The translations under genes and the position numbers were made by a program. The notes under the pieces were generated by a model that saw nothing but the letters and a program-made list of their open reading frames with translations, did not search any database and was not told where the DNA came from. DNA of 64,000 bases from Myxococcales bacterium (GTDB taxonomy: Bacteria; Myxococcota_A; Polyangia; Polyangiales; Polyangiaceae), in the NCBI GenBank assembly GCA_016191785.1, contig JACPVJ010000025.1, forward strand, positions 1-64,000, read 5' to 3'. Positions 31,748 to 43,820 of the stretch are shown one piece after another; the first letter of the stretch is position 1, and every line of letters starts with the position of its first letter.

Positions 31748-34081
31748 TCAGAACGGTGGCAGCTCGGGGCCGGCACCCGCGTCCACGGTGACACCCGCGT
31801 CGGCGGGCTCGGGGGGCACCGCCTCGGGATCGACCGGGGCTCCAGCGTCCACTTCGGCAGGCGCGTCGACACCGGCGTCGGACACCTCGGTAGGCGCGGT
31901 GCCCTCGAGGAAGAGCTCTTCCTTGCCGTCCTCTTGATCGGGGCGAGCGAGCAGCCCCGTCGCCGGGTCGATCCGCGCGCTGACGATCCCGGCGGGCCGC
32001 GGAAAGTCGGTCGCGGGCTTCTTCTCGTGAGCCGCTTTCATCAGGTCGATGAAGGTGGGCAGCGCGGTGGTCGCGCCGGACTCGCCCCACCCGAGCGGCA
32101 ACGCATCGTCGAACCCGACCCAGACCGCGCACACCAAGTCCGTCGAGTACCCGACGAACCACGCATCTTTGGCCTCATTCGTGGTTCCGGTCTTCCCCGC
32201 CAGCGGTCTGCCCAAAGACAGCGCGCGGGTCGCCGTTCCCTCTTTGATCACGCTGCCGAGCAGGTGCGTGATCAGAAACGCTTCGTCCTCGCCCATGACG
32301 CGGCGAGAGGGCGGCGGCGCCGGCAGGGTCAGCTCTTTTCCGTCGGGCCCGGTCACCTTGGTCACCAGGACCGGAGCCGCGAGCTCGCCACCGCTGGCGA
32401 AGGTGGCGAAGGCGTTGGCCGCCTCGATCGGCGTGACCTCGTAGGCGCCGAGCGCCAGGCTGGGCGTCGGCTCCAGCTTGGACTCGATCCCCGCGGCTCT
32501 GGCCCAGCTCACCACCCCTTCGGCGCCGACCTCGCTCAGCAGTCGCTCGGCCGCCGCGTTGTCGCTGCGCGCCAGCGCCGTGCGCAGGCTGATCTTGCGA
32601 GCCGCGAGCTTGCCGTCGCGGGACGCCGGCAGGTCGAGCAACGTCGCTGCGGTGAAGCGCCTACCGTGGAGCGCGTAGCTGTAGACGAACGGCTTGAACG
32701 CCGACCCCGGTTGCCGGCGCGCGCGCGTCGCTCGATCGAGCCCCCCGGCCACCCCTCCGTAGCTGCCGACCAGCGCCAGCACGTGCCTGCTCTGCGGGTC
32801 GATGGCCACGAGGGCGCTCTCGGGCCCGAGCTCGAGCCGCGCGGGCACCGGCTCGTCACCCTCGGGAAGCGCCGAAATGCTGGCCCTGAGCAGCGCGCCC
32901 TCTTTGGTGAACTCGCTCGGTGGCACGTGCTTGGGGTTGAACCGCTCTTCGTGTGAGAGCTGAACGCGGCCGACGACCGAGCCGAGCTGCAGGTCGATGG
33001 TCCCTGCCTTGTCGTCGACCCGCAGCACCTTGCCGACCTGGGCGTGGTGTGGGCGGGGCGTGCCTTCGAACGGGCTCCCGAACAGCCTCCGCTTGGTGGC
33101 AGTGTGCGGCGGCTCGAGCTTCTGTCGCTCGGCATAACGCTGCAGGTTCTTGCGCACGGCGCTGCGCGCTGCCGCCTGCACCGCGGGGTCGATGGTGGTG
33201 GTGACCGTGAACCCGCCTCGTCGGGCGCGCTCACCCGCGAGGGTCTCGAGCAGCTTGCTCACGTGAGCGACGACCTCGGGGGCCAGCTCCGACTCGCCCT
33301 CGGAGGCGGGGGCCAGGCGAAGGGGCTCGGCCGAGGCGGCCTGGTGCAGCTCGGGGGTGACGAACCCCTTCTGCAACATCTGACCGAGCACGTATCTCCG
33401 TCGTTCGCCCGCGGCCGTCGGGTTCTTGCGCGGAGAAAATCGCTCGGGCGAAGCCACGAGCCCGGCGAGCAACGAGGCTTCGGGCAAGGTCAGCTCTCTG
33501 GCCTTCTTTCCGAAGTAGAAGCGAGCCGCCTCTTCGATGCCGTAGCGGCCGTGGCCGAGGTAGATGTGGTTCAGGTAGAGCGCGAAGATCTCGTCTTTGG
33601 TCAGGTGCTGCTCGAGCCGCCGGGCCAAGATGGTCTCCCGGATCTTGCGCCGATAGGTTCGCTCGGAGTCGAGCAGTAGGTTCTTCACGACCTGCTGGGT
33701 GATGGTGCTGCCCCCCTGCACCGTGCGACCGGCGCGCAAGTTGGCGACCAGGGCCCGCAGCATGCCGAAGTAGTCGAGCCCCTGATGCTCGTAGAAGCTC
33801 GCGTCTTCAGCGGCCAAGAAGGCCAGCTTGGCCACGTCGGACACTTCGCCGAGTGGGACGACGGTGCGCCGCTCGGTGAACAGACTGGCCAAGAGCGACC
33901 CGTCGCGGGCGAGCACCCGGGTCACCTGCGCTGGCGCGTACCCCGCGCGCAACTGCTCGACGCTCGGCAGGTCGGCCTCGTGGTAGCGGACGAGCGCGAA
34001 CACGCTCACCGCGCCGATCAGCGCGAGCCCCACGACGGCCAGTGCCAGTCGTTTCAGAACGTGGGTGATGCGCCGGAGCAT
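31748..34081 (-). CDS. Class A penicillin-binding protein (glycosyltransferase/transpeptidase, PBP1A-like)
   Basis: A 777-residue bifunctional murein synthase. An N-terminal membrane anchor covers about 11-31. The GT51 domain has catalytic Glu92 in FLAAEDASFYEHQG, then GGSTITQQ and the RKIRETILARRLE motif. The transpeptidase has Ser460-x-x-Lys463 (GSAFKPF), Ser506-Asp-Asn508 and the KTG triad at 630-632. The C-terminus beyond residue 725 is an acidic, Ala/Pro/Asp-rich tail of unknown use. It polymerises and cross-links peptidoglycan on the outer face of the inner membrane. Confidence 0.93.
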   Translation of the reverse strand: MLRRITHVLKRLALAVVGLALIGAVSVFALVRYHEADLPSVEQLRAGYAPAQVTRVLARDGSLLASLFTERRTVVPLGEVSDVAKLAFLAAEDASFYEHQGLDYFGMLRALVANLRAGRTVQGGSTITQQVVKNLLLDSERTYRRKIRETILARRLEQHLTKDEIFALYLNHIYLGHGRYGIEEAARFYFGKKARELTLPEASLLAGLVASPERFSPRKNPTAAGERRRYVLGQMLQKGFVTPELHQAASAEPLRLAPASEGESELAPEVVAHVSKLLETLAGERARRGGFTVTTTIDPAVQAAARSAVRKNLQRYAERQKLEPPHTATKRRLFGSPFEGTPRPHHAQVGKVLRVDDKAGTIDLQLGSVVGRVQLSHEERFNPKHVPPSEFTKEGALLRASISALPEGDEPVPARLELGPESALVAIDPQSRHVLALVGSYGGVAGGLDRATRARRQPGSAFKPFVYSYALHGRRFTAATLLDLPASRDGKLAARKISLRTALARSDNAAAERLLSEVGAEGVVSWARAAGIESKLEPTPSLALGAYEVTPIEAANAFATFASGGELAAPVLVTKVTGPDGKELTLPAPPPSRRVMGEDEAFLITHLLGSVIKEGTATRALSLGRPLAGKTGTTNEAKDAWFVGYSTDLVCAVWVGFDDALPLGWGESGATTALPTFIDLMKAAHEKKPATDFPRPAGIVSARIDPATGLLARPDQEDGKEELFLEGTAPTEVSDAGVDAPAEVDAGAPVDPEAVPPEPADAGVTVDAGAGPELPPF

Positions 34082-34157
34082 GCTCGCCGTCCTTCATGCC
34101 AAGGCGCGACCGGTACCGACAACAAAACGCTGGCCCGCCCCCGGGCCTTCCCGGGGC

Positions 34158-35240
34158 TCATTTCACCAGGAACTTCATGGCGACGACCGCCAAGACCACG
34201 CCCAGGATCAGGCACGCCGCCGCCACCCCGATCAAGAGCGCCGGGCCGGGGCCGCGGCGCGCGGGCGCCCGCAGGGTGTTGGCCGTCGGGCTGGCCGCCG
34301 GGGCCGGAGCGGGCGCCACGGCCGGTGGCGGCGGGGGGGGCGCGCGGTCGGCCAGCGACGGATCGCCGTAGGGCGCCAGGGCCTGGGCGAACTCGGCCGC
34401 GGTCTGAAAGCGGTCCTCGGGCTTCTTCGCCAGGGCTCGGGCGATCACGGCGTCGAGCCCGGGCGGAAACGTCTTGCCGGGCACGCGTTCACTCAGCCCG
34501 ATCGGCGGCTCCATGACGTGCTTCTGGATGTACTCCATCGGCGTCTTGGCGTTGAACGGGAGCTTCCCGGTGAGCACTTCGTACAAGATGGCCGACAGCG
34601 AGTAGATGTCGCTGCGGGCGTCCAGCGTCTTGCCCTGCGCCTGCTCGGGCGACATGAACTCGGGGGTGCCGAACACCATGCCCTCTTGGGTCAAGATGAT
34701 GGACCCCGGGCGCATCTGGCGCTCGGTCACCTTGGCCAGGCCGAAGTCGAGCACCTTGGGGAAATCCTTCATCCCGCCTTGCACGCTGAGAAAGATGTTC
34801 TCGGGCTTCAGGTCGCGATGAACGATGCCCATCTCGTGGGCCTCGTGTAGCGCCCCGCACACCTGCACCAAGATCGGAATGGCGCGCTCCAGGGCGATCG
34901 GGCCCTCTTTGCGCACGGTCTGGTTGAGGTTCCGGCCTTCGAGCAGCTCCATCACGATGTAGAGCGAGCCATCTTCCTCGAGCTCGCCGTACATGAAGAC
35001 CTTGGCCGTGTTCGGGTGGGTCAGCTGGCTCATCGCCCGCGCCTCGCGCCGGAACCGGGAGGTCAGGTCTTTGCGACCTGCGAGCTTGGGATGGAGGATC
35101 TTGATGGCCACCATCCGGTTCATCGCCGGCTGCTCGGCCTTGTAGACGGACCCCATGCCGCCCGTGCCGATCTTCTGCAGGATCCTGAACTGGCCGCCGA
35201 GGATCTCTCGGCCAATGAACGGATCTGCGGGGCGCACCAC
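34158..35240 (-). CDS. Eukaryotic-like Ser/Thr protein kinase with C-terminal membrane anchor
   Basis: GTG at about 35240 gives roughly 360 residues; the frame stays open to 35423 but that extension is Arg/Ser-rich and looks non-coding. The kinase domain begins FRILQKIGTGGMGSVYKAEQ with ATP lysine in VAIKIL, catalytic HRDLKPEN, DFGLAK, and GTPEFMSPEQ in place of the APE motif. After the domain comes a Pro/Ala linker and one transmembrane segment ending K-F-L-V-K, with no extracellular sensor domain. Such kinases are abundant in myxobacteria. The substrate is unknown. Confidence 0.88.
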   Translation of the reverse strand: MVRPADPFIGREILGGQFRILQKIGTGGMGSVYKAEQPAMNRMVAIKILHPKLAGRKDLTSRFRREARAMSQLTHPNTAKVFMYGELEEDGSLYIVMELLEGRNLNQTVRKEGPIALERAIPILVQVCGALHEAHEMGIVHRDLKPENIFLSVQGGMKDFPKVLDFGLAKVTERQMRPGSIILTQEGMVFGTPEFMSPEQAQGKTLDARSDIYSLSAILYEVLTGKLPFNAKTPMEYIQKHVMEPPIGLSERVPGKTFPPGLDAVIARALAKKPEDRFQTAAEFAQALAPYGDPSLADRAPPPPPPAVAPAPAPAASPTANTLRAPARRGPGPALLIGVAAACLILGVVLAVVAMKFLVK

Positions 35241-35512
35241 GGCCGCTTCTACCAAACCTGCGTGCCCGCTACGAGGTTTCCCCGTCCTGACTCGACTTTG
35301 GCAGCCGGGCTGCGCCGACCTCACCCGACAAGTCGACGGGAACACCACGAAATCGGCGGCCACGATCCGTGAGCGCCGCCGTCGCCGAGAACGGCCCGGC
35401 GACGCGAGGGTGGCGTGATTCATCCGCGAATCGCGCGTCGTGATCTAGACTGCGCGAAAGTCGAGAGCTCGAAGCCCGCCCGCCGTCAGCCCGCGGCCGG
35501 AGTAAGTGAAGG

Positions 35513-36286
35513 ATGAATACCGCTGAATTCCTGACGAGCCCCCTCTTGACCCGAGCGGGGTTCCGGCACGCCTTCTTCACCCGAAATGGCGGGGTCTCGG
35601 TGGGGCCGTACGAGTCACTCAGCTTCTCGGTCACGGTGGGCGACCAGCCCGACAGCGTGCGCGAGAACCTGGCAAGGGCCGCCCGCGCGCTGCACATCGA
35701 CCCGACCAAGCTCTTCTTTCTCTCGCAGGTGCACGGGCGCGAGGTGCGACAGGTCGATGCCGCGGCGACCTTCGACGCGGTCGCGCGGACCGAAGGCGAC
35801 GCGCTCGCGTCGGGGGACCCGGCGGTGGGCGTGGGCGTGCGTTCCGCCGACTGCGTCCCGGTGTTGATCGGCGACCGGAAGACCGGCCGCGTCGTGGCGG
35901 TTCACGCCGGCTGGCGGGGGGTCGAGCTGGGCGCGGTCGAGGCGGCCATCGATCACCTGGGCGCTGCGCCCGAAGCGCTGGTCGTTGCGATCGGGCCCCA
36001 CATCTCCCTCGAGGCCTTCGAGGTCTCGGACGACGTGGCCGCGCGTCTCGTCGCCTGTTCCCCGGATCCGGGCGTGATCGCCCGCGAGCCCGGGGCCCGA
36101 CCCCACATCGACCTCCGGCGCCTGTTGCGCGCGAAGCTGCTCGCTCGAGGGCTCGACCCGCGCTCGGTGGACGACGTCGCGGGGTGCACGGTGGGCGAGC
36201 CGGCGCGTTTCTTCTCGTTTCGGCGCGACGGGGCCAAGAGCGGGCGGCACCTCTCGGTCATCGTTCCACGAGGGCTGCACGCCTGA
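35513..36286 (+). CDS. pgeF: Peptidoglycan editing factor / laccase-domain protein (PgeF, YfiH)
   Basis: A 257-residue single-domain protein of the YfiH family. FFTRNGGVS, FLSQVHGREV, VRSADCVPVLI, VAVHAGWRG and a C-terminal FFSFRRDG match the family blocks, with zinc ligands expected from the His in QVHG, the Cys in SADC and the His in HAGW. PgeF proteins remove L-Ser-containing muropeptide errors; others act as purine nucleoside phosphorylases or deaminases. The choice between these cannot be made from sequence. Confidence 0.88.
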   Translation: MNTAEFLTSPLLTRAGFRHAFFTRNGGVSVGPYESLSFSVTVGDQPDSVRENLARAARALHIDPTKLFFLSQVHGREVRQVDAAATFDAVARTEGDALASGDPAVGVGVRSADCVPVLIGDRKTGRVVAVHAGWRGVELGAVEAAIDHLGAAPEALVVAIGPHISLEAFEVSDDVAARLVACSPDPGVIAREPGARPHIDLRRLLRAKLLARGLDPRSVDDVAGCTVGEPARFFSFRRDGAKSGRHLSVIVPRGLHA

Positions 36287-36340
36287 GCAGTAGCCCGGCT
36301 ACTTTTTCCTTCTCGTCGCCCGGGTATACGCTCGCCGTCC

Positions 36341-38107
<1,767 letters not shown>

Positions 38108-38215
38108 TCCCGAACCTCCGGCGCGCGACACCGGACGACGCCGAGCTGGTGCTGCGATCGGTGCGTAGTGGACGGTGTTCCGCCTCACGGTGTCGGCGCT
38201 CGCGGAGCTCGGCGC

Positions 38216-38908
38216 TCAGCGGCAGTCCGAGAACACGTCTCGATAGAGCTGGTCCGCGACGACCTGGTGGCCCAGAGCGCCCCAGTGCACGTTGTCGTTC
38301 GGGAAGCGCCTGTTCTTCGGGCAGAGCACCTGCGGGTCGCCGCAAGAGAGCAGCCCGTGGATGTCGACCGCGTGGTCCACCGCGCCGCTGGGCTGCTGCT
38401 CTCGGATCCAGTCGTTCAGCGCGTCCGTCGCCTCGGCGCGCTTGTCTCGCGCGCCCCGCAGGCGGCCCCAGGGCGGAATCGTCACCGCGACGACGGCGAC
38501 CCCCCGGTCCCGCGCCGTCTTGTACATCTGCGACAGGTTCCGCTTGATGCTGTCGATGCGCGCCTCGCGAGGCGTCGCGGCTGCGAGGTCGTTCACGCCC
38601 CCGAGGATGATCACGTGGGTGTAGCTCGGGCGCGGGCGGAGCGGAGTGCCCCGCCCGAAGAGGTGGTCCGCCAGCCGCCAGCGCATGTGGTCGGTGCGCT
38701 GCCCGCCGATCCCATACGAGTCGAAACGGCTCTCGGGGCAGCGTTCGGACAGCGCTTTCAAGTACTTGCCGCCCCCGGCGCGCGTGTCGGTGAGCGAGTC
38801 TCCGACCGCCGCAACCACGTAGCGAGTGCCGCTCCGCGTGTCGGCGCGACCCGGCGCGCCGAGCACCAAGAGTCCCAAGCCGATCACGGCAGCGACCAGC
38901 GCGCGCAC
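38216..38908 (-). CDS. Secreted SGNH/GDSL-type hydrolase
   Basis: GTG at 38908 gives 230 residues with a signal peptide (VLGAPGRA-D); the frame also stays open to 38950. Block I is VAAVGDSLTD, with the nucleophile Ser at about residue 38. IGGQRTDH supplies the block II Gly, ILGGVNDL the block III Asn, and NVHWGALGH the final Asp/His block (with Asn replacing the usual Asp before VHW). These enzymes are esterases or lipases acting outside the cytoplasm; the natural substrate is unknown. Two cysteines near the end may pair. Confidence 0.82.
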   Translation of the reverse strand: MRALVAAVIGLGLLVLGAPGRADTRSGTRYVVAAVGDSLTDTRAGGGKYLKALSERCPESRFDSYGIGGQRTDHMRWRLADHLFGRGTPLRPRPSYTHVIILGGVNDLAAATPREARIDSIKRNLSQMYKTARDRGVAVVAVTIPPWGRLRGARDKRAEATDALNDWIREQQPSGAVDHAVDIHGLLSCGDPQVLCPKNRRFPNDNVHWGALGHQVVADQLYRDVFSDCR

Positions 38909-38987
38909 GCATGAAGTGTAGCGCCGCGGACCGGCGGCGCCCAATTCCACGCTGTGTTAGCTTCCTCGCCCTTCGAGGAGACCTGCC

Positions 38988-40220
38988 ATGTCCGTTGCCT
39001 ACATCATCGATGCAGTCCGAACGCCGCGGGGCCGCGGCAAAGCCGGCAAGGGTGCGCTGAGCGGCATCCACCCTCAAGAGCTGGTCGCCCAGACGCTGAA
39101 CCAGCTGCCCCGCCGCGTGAACCTGCGACGCGAAGACGTCGAGGACGTGATCATCGGCTGCGTGTCCCAGGTGCGAGAGCAGGGCGCGTGCATCGCCCGC
39201 AACTCGATCCTGGCCGCCGATTGGCCCGAGACGGTGACCGGCGTCACACTGAACCGCTTCTGCGGCTCGGGCCTTCAGGCAGTGAACTTCGCTGCCATGG
39301 GCGTGATGAGCGGCCAGCAAGATCTGGTGGTGGCCGGGGGTGTCGAGAGCATGTCGCGGGTACCGATGGGTGCCGACGAGGCGATGATCGACGGGCTGAA
39401 CTTGAAGCTGCGCAAACGGCTCTTCCAGGTTCCGCAAGGGATCAGCGCCGACCTGATCGCGACCCTCGACGGCACGACGCGAGAGGAAGTGGACCGCTTC
39501 GCGGTGAAGAGCCAGGAGAACGCGGCCCGCGCCATCGCCGAGAGCCGCTTTGCCAAGAGCCTCTTCGCCGTGGTGGACGACGACGGCAAGGTGGTGCTGG
39601 ACAAGGACGAGCATCCTCGGCCGGGCGCCACCGTCGAGAGCCTGGCCGGCCTCGAGGCGTCGTTCACCATGATGGGCGCGGCGCCGCTCGGGCCGAACGG
39701 CGAGACGCTCGATCAGCTGGCGCTCTCGCGGTATCCGCAGGTGAAGGAGATCCGTCACGTCCACCACGCAGGCAACTCGAGCGGCATCGTGGACGGCGCC
39801 GCCCTAGTGGTGCTGGCCTCGGAGGGCTACGTGAAACGGAGTGGGCTCACCCCTCGCGCCAAGATCCGCTCGATGGCAACCTACGGCGCCGAGCCGGTGA
39901 TCATGCTCACCGCGCCCACGCCGGCCTCCGAGGCCGCCTTGAAGAAGGCCGGGATGACCCCGAAGGACATCGACCTGTGGGAGATCAACGAGGCCTTCGC
40001 CGTCGTGCCGCTCAACACCATCCGCCGTCTCGCCATCGACCCGGAACGAGTGAACGTCAACGGGGGGGCCATCGCCCTGGGTCACCCTCTCGGCGCGACC
40101 GGTGCCGCGCTGCTCGGCACCGCCGTCGACGAGCTCGAGCGGTCCGGCAAGGCCACTGCGCTCATCACGCTGTGCATCGGTGGTGGCATGGGGATCGCCA
40201 CGGTCATCGAGCGGGTGTAA
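38988..40220 (+). CDS. Thiolase (acetyl-CoA C-acyltransferase)
   Basis: A 410-residue thiolase. Acyl-bearing Cys92 is in [10 protein letters not shown], the active-site His is in [15 protein letters not shown], and the second Cys is in [17 protein letters not shown] is the fourth signature. It could run the last step of beta-oxidation or condense acetyl-CoA to acetoacetyl-CoA. No beta-oxidation partner is adjacent, so direction and chain length stay open. An AGGAG-like ribosome site (GAGGAGACC) precedes ATG 38988. Confidence 0.9.
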   Translation: MSVAYIIDAVRTPRGRGKAGKGALSGIHPQELVAQTLNQLPRRVNLRREDVEDVIIGCVSQVREQGACIARNSILAADWPETVTGVTLNRFCGSGLQAVNFAAMGVMSGQQDLVVAGGVESMSRVPMGADEAMIDGLNLKLRKRLFQVPQGISADLIATLDGTTREEVDRFAVKSQENAARAIAESRFAKSLFAVVDDDGKVVLDKDEHPRPGATVESLAGLEASFTMMGAAPLGPNGETLDQLALSRYPQVKEIRHVHHAGNSSGIVDGAALVVLASEGYVKRSGLTPRAKIRSMATYGAEPVIMLTAPTPASEAALKKAGMTPKDIDLWEINEAFAVVPLNTIRRLAIDPERVNVNGGAIALGHPLGATGAALLGTAVDELERSGKATALITLCIGGGMGIATVIERV

Positions 40221-40452
40221 CCCCGCGCAGACGCAGGCGTCGCGGCCCCCTGAGCGAACCGAGCGGCGGGGGGGGCTGGCGCACCCGAATACCCAGCCTT
40301 AGGTTCTGACCCATCGGCGCCCGCTGGGGTCGCAGAGTGTCGCACCCATCCCCGCCCAACCCCCGCTCGTCGGGCAGTCGAGCGTGACGAGAGTCCGTTT
40401 TCGCCCGACGCCCCCAGCGCGGCGCCGATACTTTTCCGCGAGCCGACGCGCC

Positions 40453-40491
40453 ACGGCCCGGCCCCGTCAGTCGACGAGGTCGGGCCGTTTT
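40453..40491 (+). terminator. Intrinsic terminator between thiolase and HEAT-repeat genes
   Basis: ACGGCCCG pairs with CGGGCCGT in an 8-bp perfect stem around a 20-nt loop, followed by TTTTGCTTT on the plus strand. It lies in the convergent gap and may also help end minus-strand transcripts, since the opposite flank is A-rich when read that way. The rest of 40221-40509 shows nothing I can support. Confidence 0.65.
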
Positions 40492-40509
40492 GCTTTGGGG
40501 CCGTTGCGC

Positions 40510-41436
40510 TCAGAGGCGGCGGAGGGCGATGGCCGCGGCGTCGCGAACGAACTGGTTCGGGTCGCTCTCGGCGGCCTTCACCGCGGTCTTCGCTGCAGCG
40601 TCCGCGATCTTACCCAGCGACGAGACCGCTGCGGCGCGCACCGCCGGGTCGGACTCGGTGGTGGGTGAGGTCAGCGCAATCAGACCGGCGACGGCGTCCT
40701 TGGCCCGCAGGGTACCCAGCGCCTCGGCCGCACGCTTGCGAACCAGCGGCGACTCGTCCGAGATGCGCTTCACGACGGCGGCAGTGCCGGTGAAGACGTT
40801 GACGCGGGTGGAAGCGTAGAGCGCCTCGAGACGCACGCTCTCGTCCTTGTCGCCGATGGCGAGAGCCAGCTCGCCGTTCGGGCCCTGGCTGTTGATGCGC
40901 CACAGGGCGTGGGCCGCGGCCTTCCGGACCTTGGGGGACGGATCGGAGGTCACTGCCTTGGCGATCACCGGGACGCCGGGAGCGATCAGGAACTCGCCCA
41001 GGGCCTCCACCGCGTAGGCACGCTTATTCTCGCTGGCGCCGGCGTCCGACGCGGTCTTGAGGGTCTGTTCGTAGACCTGACCCGGACCGAACACACCGAG
41101 GATGCGTCGACGGAGCCACCAGGCGCTGATCTCGCGAGTACGAGCGTTGGAGTCGAAGATCAGCTTGGAGACGATCGGAATGCAGTCGAGGCACTCCGTC
41201 TTCTCGCCCTTCTCGAGCCGCGCCCAGATCTCGGTGGGGGCGAGCTCTCCGACCCCGATCTTGCGGATGTCCGCGGCCGACGTCGGGCTCTCGAGCGAGA
41301 TCGGGTCGAGGTTCTTGTAGACCTTCGAGCGGCCGCTCAGGGTGTTCTTCGGAGCCGAGTCCGCGATGACAGCGCCAGAGACGAGCAGGGTGGCTCCGGC
41401 GAGGAGTGTGCCCAGGGTAGTTCGAATGTTCTTCAT
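40510..41436 (-). CDS. Secreted HEAT-repeat protein
   Basis: A 308-residue protein with signal peptide (LVSGAVIA-D). From about residue 75 to the end it is built of 30-35-residue HEAT units: [62 protein letters not shown] and [20 protein letters not shown] carries a lone Cys. HEAT solenoids bind partners; the partner here is probably the HzsA-like lipoprotein, whose gene ends 23 bp upstream. A GGAG ribosome site precedes the ATG. Confidence 0.8.
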   Translation of the reverse strand: MKNIRTTLGTLLAGATLLVSGAVIADSAPKNTLSGRSKVYKNLDPISLESPTSAADIRKIGVGELAPTEIWARLEKGEKTECLDCIPIVSKLIFDSNARTREISAWWLRRRILGVFGPGQVYEQTLKTASDAGASENKRAYAVEALGEFLIAPGVPVIAKAVTSDPSPKVRKAAAHALWRINSQGPNGELALAIGDKDESVRLEALYASTRVNVFTGTAAVVKRISDESPLVRKRAAEALGTLRAKDAVAGLIALTSPTTESDPAVRAAAVSSLGKIADAAAKTAVKAAESDPNQFVRDAAAIALRRL

Positions 41437-41459
41437 GGCTTTCTCCGTTACTCCTCAGC

Positions 41460-43820
41460 TCACTTGTAACCGCCGCCAGCGAGGGGGTCGCTGCCGAATG
41501 GCTTGAATCCAGTGTTCTGGCGGGCGTAGTACTGGCCGCCGATGTCGATGGCGCGGATCAGCGCGGTGCGCTCTTCGCGGGTCAGCGTCACGCCCTTGTC
41601 TTCGGGGTGAAGCGTGCGCGTGCCACCCTTGACGCCCGGGTCGCTGAAGGGCTCACCCAGCTTCCACGCGGTCTTGTTCGGGTCCTTCGACGAGACCATG
41701 TTGATCTTCTCGAGCATCACGCTGTTGCGCGCGTCGCTCGGCACGGCCCAGGCCGGCGGGACGGTCCCGGTGACCTGCATGTCGAGCTTGTTTCCGACTT
41801 CCATGCCCGCCGGGTAGAAGAGCGACACGTAGCTCGCCGGGTAGGTGGCGACCTTGTTGTCGTACATCACGGTGATGGGCGTGGTGCTGAGGTCGAGCCG
41901 CGGGATCTGGTAGGGGGTGGTCTCGCCCGTCAGCGAGTTGCTCATCGTGACGGTGTAGTACTCGGTGGTGCTCGCGTTGTGGCAAGTCGCGCACTTGGCA
42001 TCGAGGATCTTCTGGATCTCGTTGCCCTCGAAGCCCGAGTCCGCCTTGTACCAGGGGTACTCTTGGCGCTTGGCGATGGGGTTGTTGAAGTTCATCGGGT
42101 GGCCCGCCTTGCTGGGGTCGCCCTTTCCGGCCGCGGTGGTCAGCGCCTGTGCGCCCGGCTTGATGGGCGCCTTGCGGCTCTCGTGACAGCCGCCGCACAC
42201 CCGGTCTTCGCCCGGCATCGCCTGGATCCACAGGGTCTGGTTGCGGATCGCGAGCTCGAACTCGTCGACCGCCTGGAGGTGAATCGGCACGTAGGGCGGG
42301 ACGGCCGCGAGCCAAGAGCCGTCGTCGTAGACCTCGGCTTCACCCAGGATGGCGCCACCTTCGGACATGGTCAGGCCGAACATCGTGACGCCGGTCGCGC
42401 CTTCGCTCGAGAAGCCCTCGATGATGCGCACCTTGACCGCCTGCTTCAGCGCCTCGTCCATCGGCGTGCTCTTGACGAACTGCGCGCCTTCGACGCTGTC
42501 GCCGTGGACCGCGGCGAGCGACGTCTGCTTGATGTCGATCGAGCCGAGCACCGCCGGCACGCTGGAGTCCGGGGTGTCCTGGATCGAGCCGATGATCGGC
42601 GGCGTCGCCCGCTTCACCACCGGCTTCGCGTAGATCTCCCAGCTGCCCTCGTAGTCCTTCACGAGCTGGTTGGTGCGGGTCTCCGGGTCGTAGATGTAGA
42701 CGCCGAAGTCGGGCGGGGTCTGGGAGAGCTCGTTCAGCTCGTTGACGAAGCCCTTCGCCCAGCCGGTGAGGATGCGGCCGTCGGGCAGCATGGTCGGCGC
42801 GCGGTAGCGGCCCACCGGCGAGGGGTCACGGCCCGTGGGCACGGCCTCGCTCAGCACCGTGTACTCCGGCTCCTCCTCGTAGAAGGCCGCGGGGTTGTCC
42901 GGGTTACGCGCGTCGATCAGCACCAGCGCGCCGGCGTGGTTCGGCTGCTGCCGGTCGGCGGCCACCGCGATGAACATGTTGGCGGTGTTCGTCTCGACGC
43001 CCTGCACCAGCGAGTTCGAGGGCTTGCCGTGCTGGCCACTGACCGCCGTCATCTGCGTGCAGTCGGGGTTGGCGGCGAAGAGCTTCGAGTCGTTGACGTT
43101 CTCGAGATGCTCCCAGCGGGTGAAGCCGACGCGGCCGTCTTGCATCGCGAAAGGCCCGACGGTGTGCGAAAGGTTCTGCGAGCAGAGCTTGCGGTCGGCA
43201 TCGCCACCGGACACCGTCACGAACGCCAGCTGCGACACCTGGCGGCTGTGGTTGTACTCGTCGGCGCGAGTCCCCATCTCGGTGTAGCCCTGGTTGGTGA
43301 TGAACGCGATCTTGTCGCCGGGGATCCAGGCGGGCTGGATGTCGTCCTGATCACCGAAGGTGAGCTGGTGGATCTCGAACTGGCCGTCGCTGTTGGGCTG
43401 AAGGGCCGCCCAGTAGATGTGGTACGAGTCGCTCCCGCTCTGCTTCATCGAGAAGACGACCTTGGTGCCCTCGAAGTTCAGGTCGAGGCCGCCGATGTCG
43501 GCAGTCTTGAAGTCGGCGATGATGTTCACCGCTTCGCGGGTCGAGAGGTCCAAGACCTCGAGGCGCCCGCCCGGCACGAACCGGTCGTAGTTCAGGACCT
43601 GGCCTTCGCCGTCGGCCACGTGGACGTTCCAGGACCCGTCCTCGTTCTGCGACATGGTCTGCCGCACCGCGTAGACGAGTTGCTTCACGTTCTTGATGGC
43701 CGGGCCACCACTGTCTTCTTCCTTCTCGGCGGCGCAGCTCGCTGCGGTCAGACCGAGCGCGACCAGGAAGGGCAGGGTGAGGGCGCGAACGACGCGACGA
43801 CGGGAAGAGCTCTGAGCCAT
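41460..43820 (-). CDS. Di-heme HzsA-like lipoprotein (propeller, middle domain, two CxxCH)
   Basis: A 786-residue lipoprotein; signal peptide with Cys29 (TAASC) and a strong ribosome site (GGAGGAAACCC then ATG). Residues about 45-420 look like a WD40/PD40 propeller (LDLNFEGTKVVFSMKQ, QPAWIPGDKIAFITNQG, DGRILTGWAKGF). A middle domain includes EIYAKPVVKRATPPIIG. The C-terminus has two c-heme motifs, CGGCH and CATCH. This order recalls the alpha subunit of hydrazine synthase and its many homologues in non-anammox bacteria, whose activity is unknown. Hydrazine synthesis is not implied, since the beta/gamma subunits are absent. Confidence 0.75.
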   Translation of the reverse strand: MAQSSSRRRVVRALTLPFLVALGLTAASCAAEKEEDSGGPAIKNVKQLVYAVRQTMSQNEDGSWNVHVADGEGQVLNYDRFVPGGRLEVLDLSTREAVNIIADFKTADIGGLDLNFEGTKVVFSMKQSGSDSYHIYWAALQPNSDGQFEIHQLTFGDQDDIQPAWIPGDKIAFITNQGYTEMGTRADEYNHSRQVSQLAFVTVSGGDADRKLCSQNLSHTVGPFAMQDGRVGFTRWEHLENVNDSKLFAANPDCTQMTAVSGQHGKPSNSLVQGVETNTANMFIAVAADRQQPNHAGALVLIDARNPDNPAAFYEEEPEYTVLSEAVPTGRDPSPVGRYRAPTMLPDGRILTGWAKGFVNELNELSQTPPDFGVYIYDPETRTNQLVKDYEGSWEIYAKPVVKRATPPIIGSIQDTPDSSVPAVLGSIDIKQTSLAAVHGDSVEGAQFVKSTPMDEALKQAVKVRIIEGFSSEGATGVTMFGLTMSEGGAILGEAEVYDDGSWLAAVPPYVPIHLQAVDEFELAIRNQTLWIQAMPGEDRVCGGCHESRKAPIKPGAQALTTAAGKGDPSKAGHPMNFNNPIAKRQEYPWYKADSGFEGNEIQKILDAKCATCHNASTTEYYTVTMSNSLTGETTPYQIPRLDLSTTPITVMYDNKVATYPASYVSLFYPAGMEVGNKLDMQVTGTVPPAWAVPSDARNSVMLEKINMVSSKDPNKTAWKLGEPFSDPGVKGGTRTLHPEDKGVTLTREERTALIRAIDIGGQYYARQNTGFKPFGSDPLAGGGYK

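Noticed and set aside
41460..43820. Hydrazine synthesis as the function of the HzsA-like protein
   Set aside because: No beta or gamma subunits and no anammox genes are present; only the fold resembles the alpha subunit.
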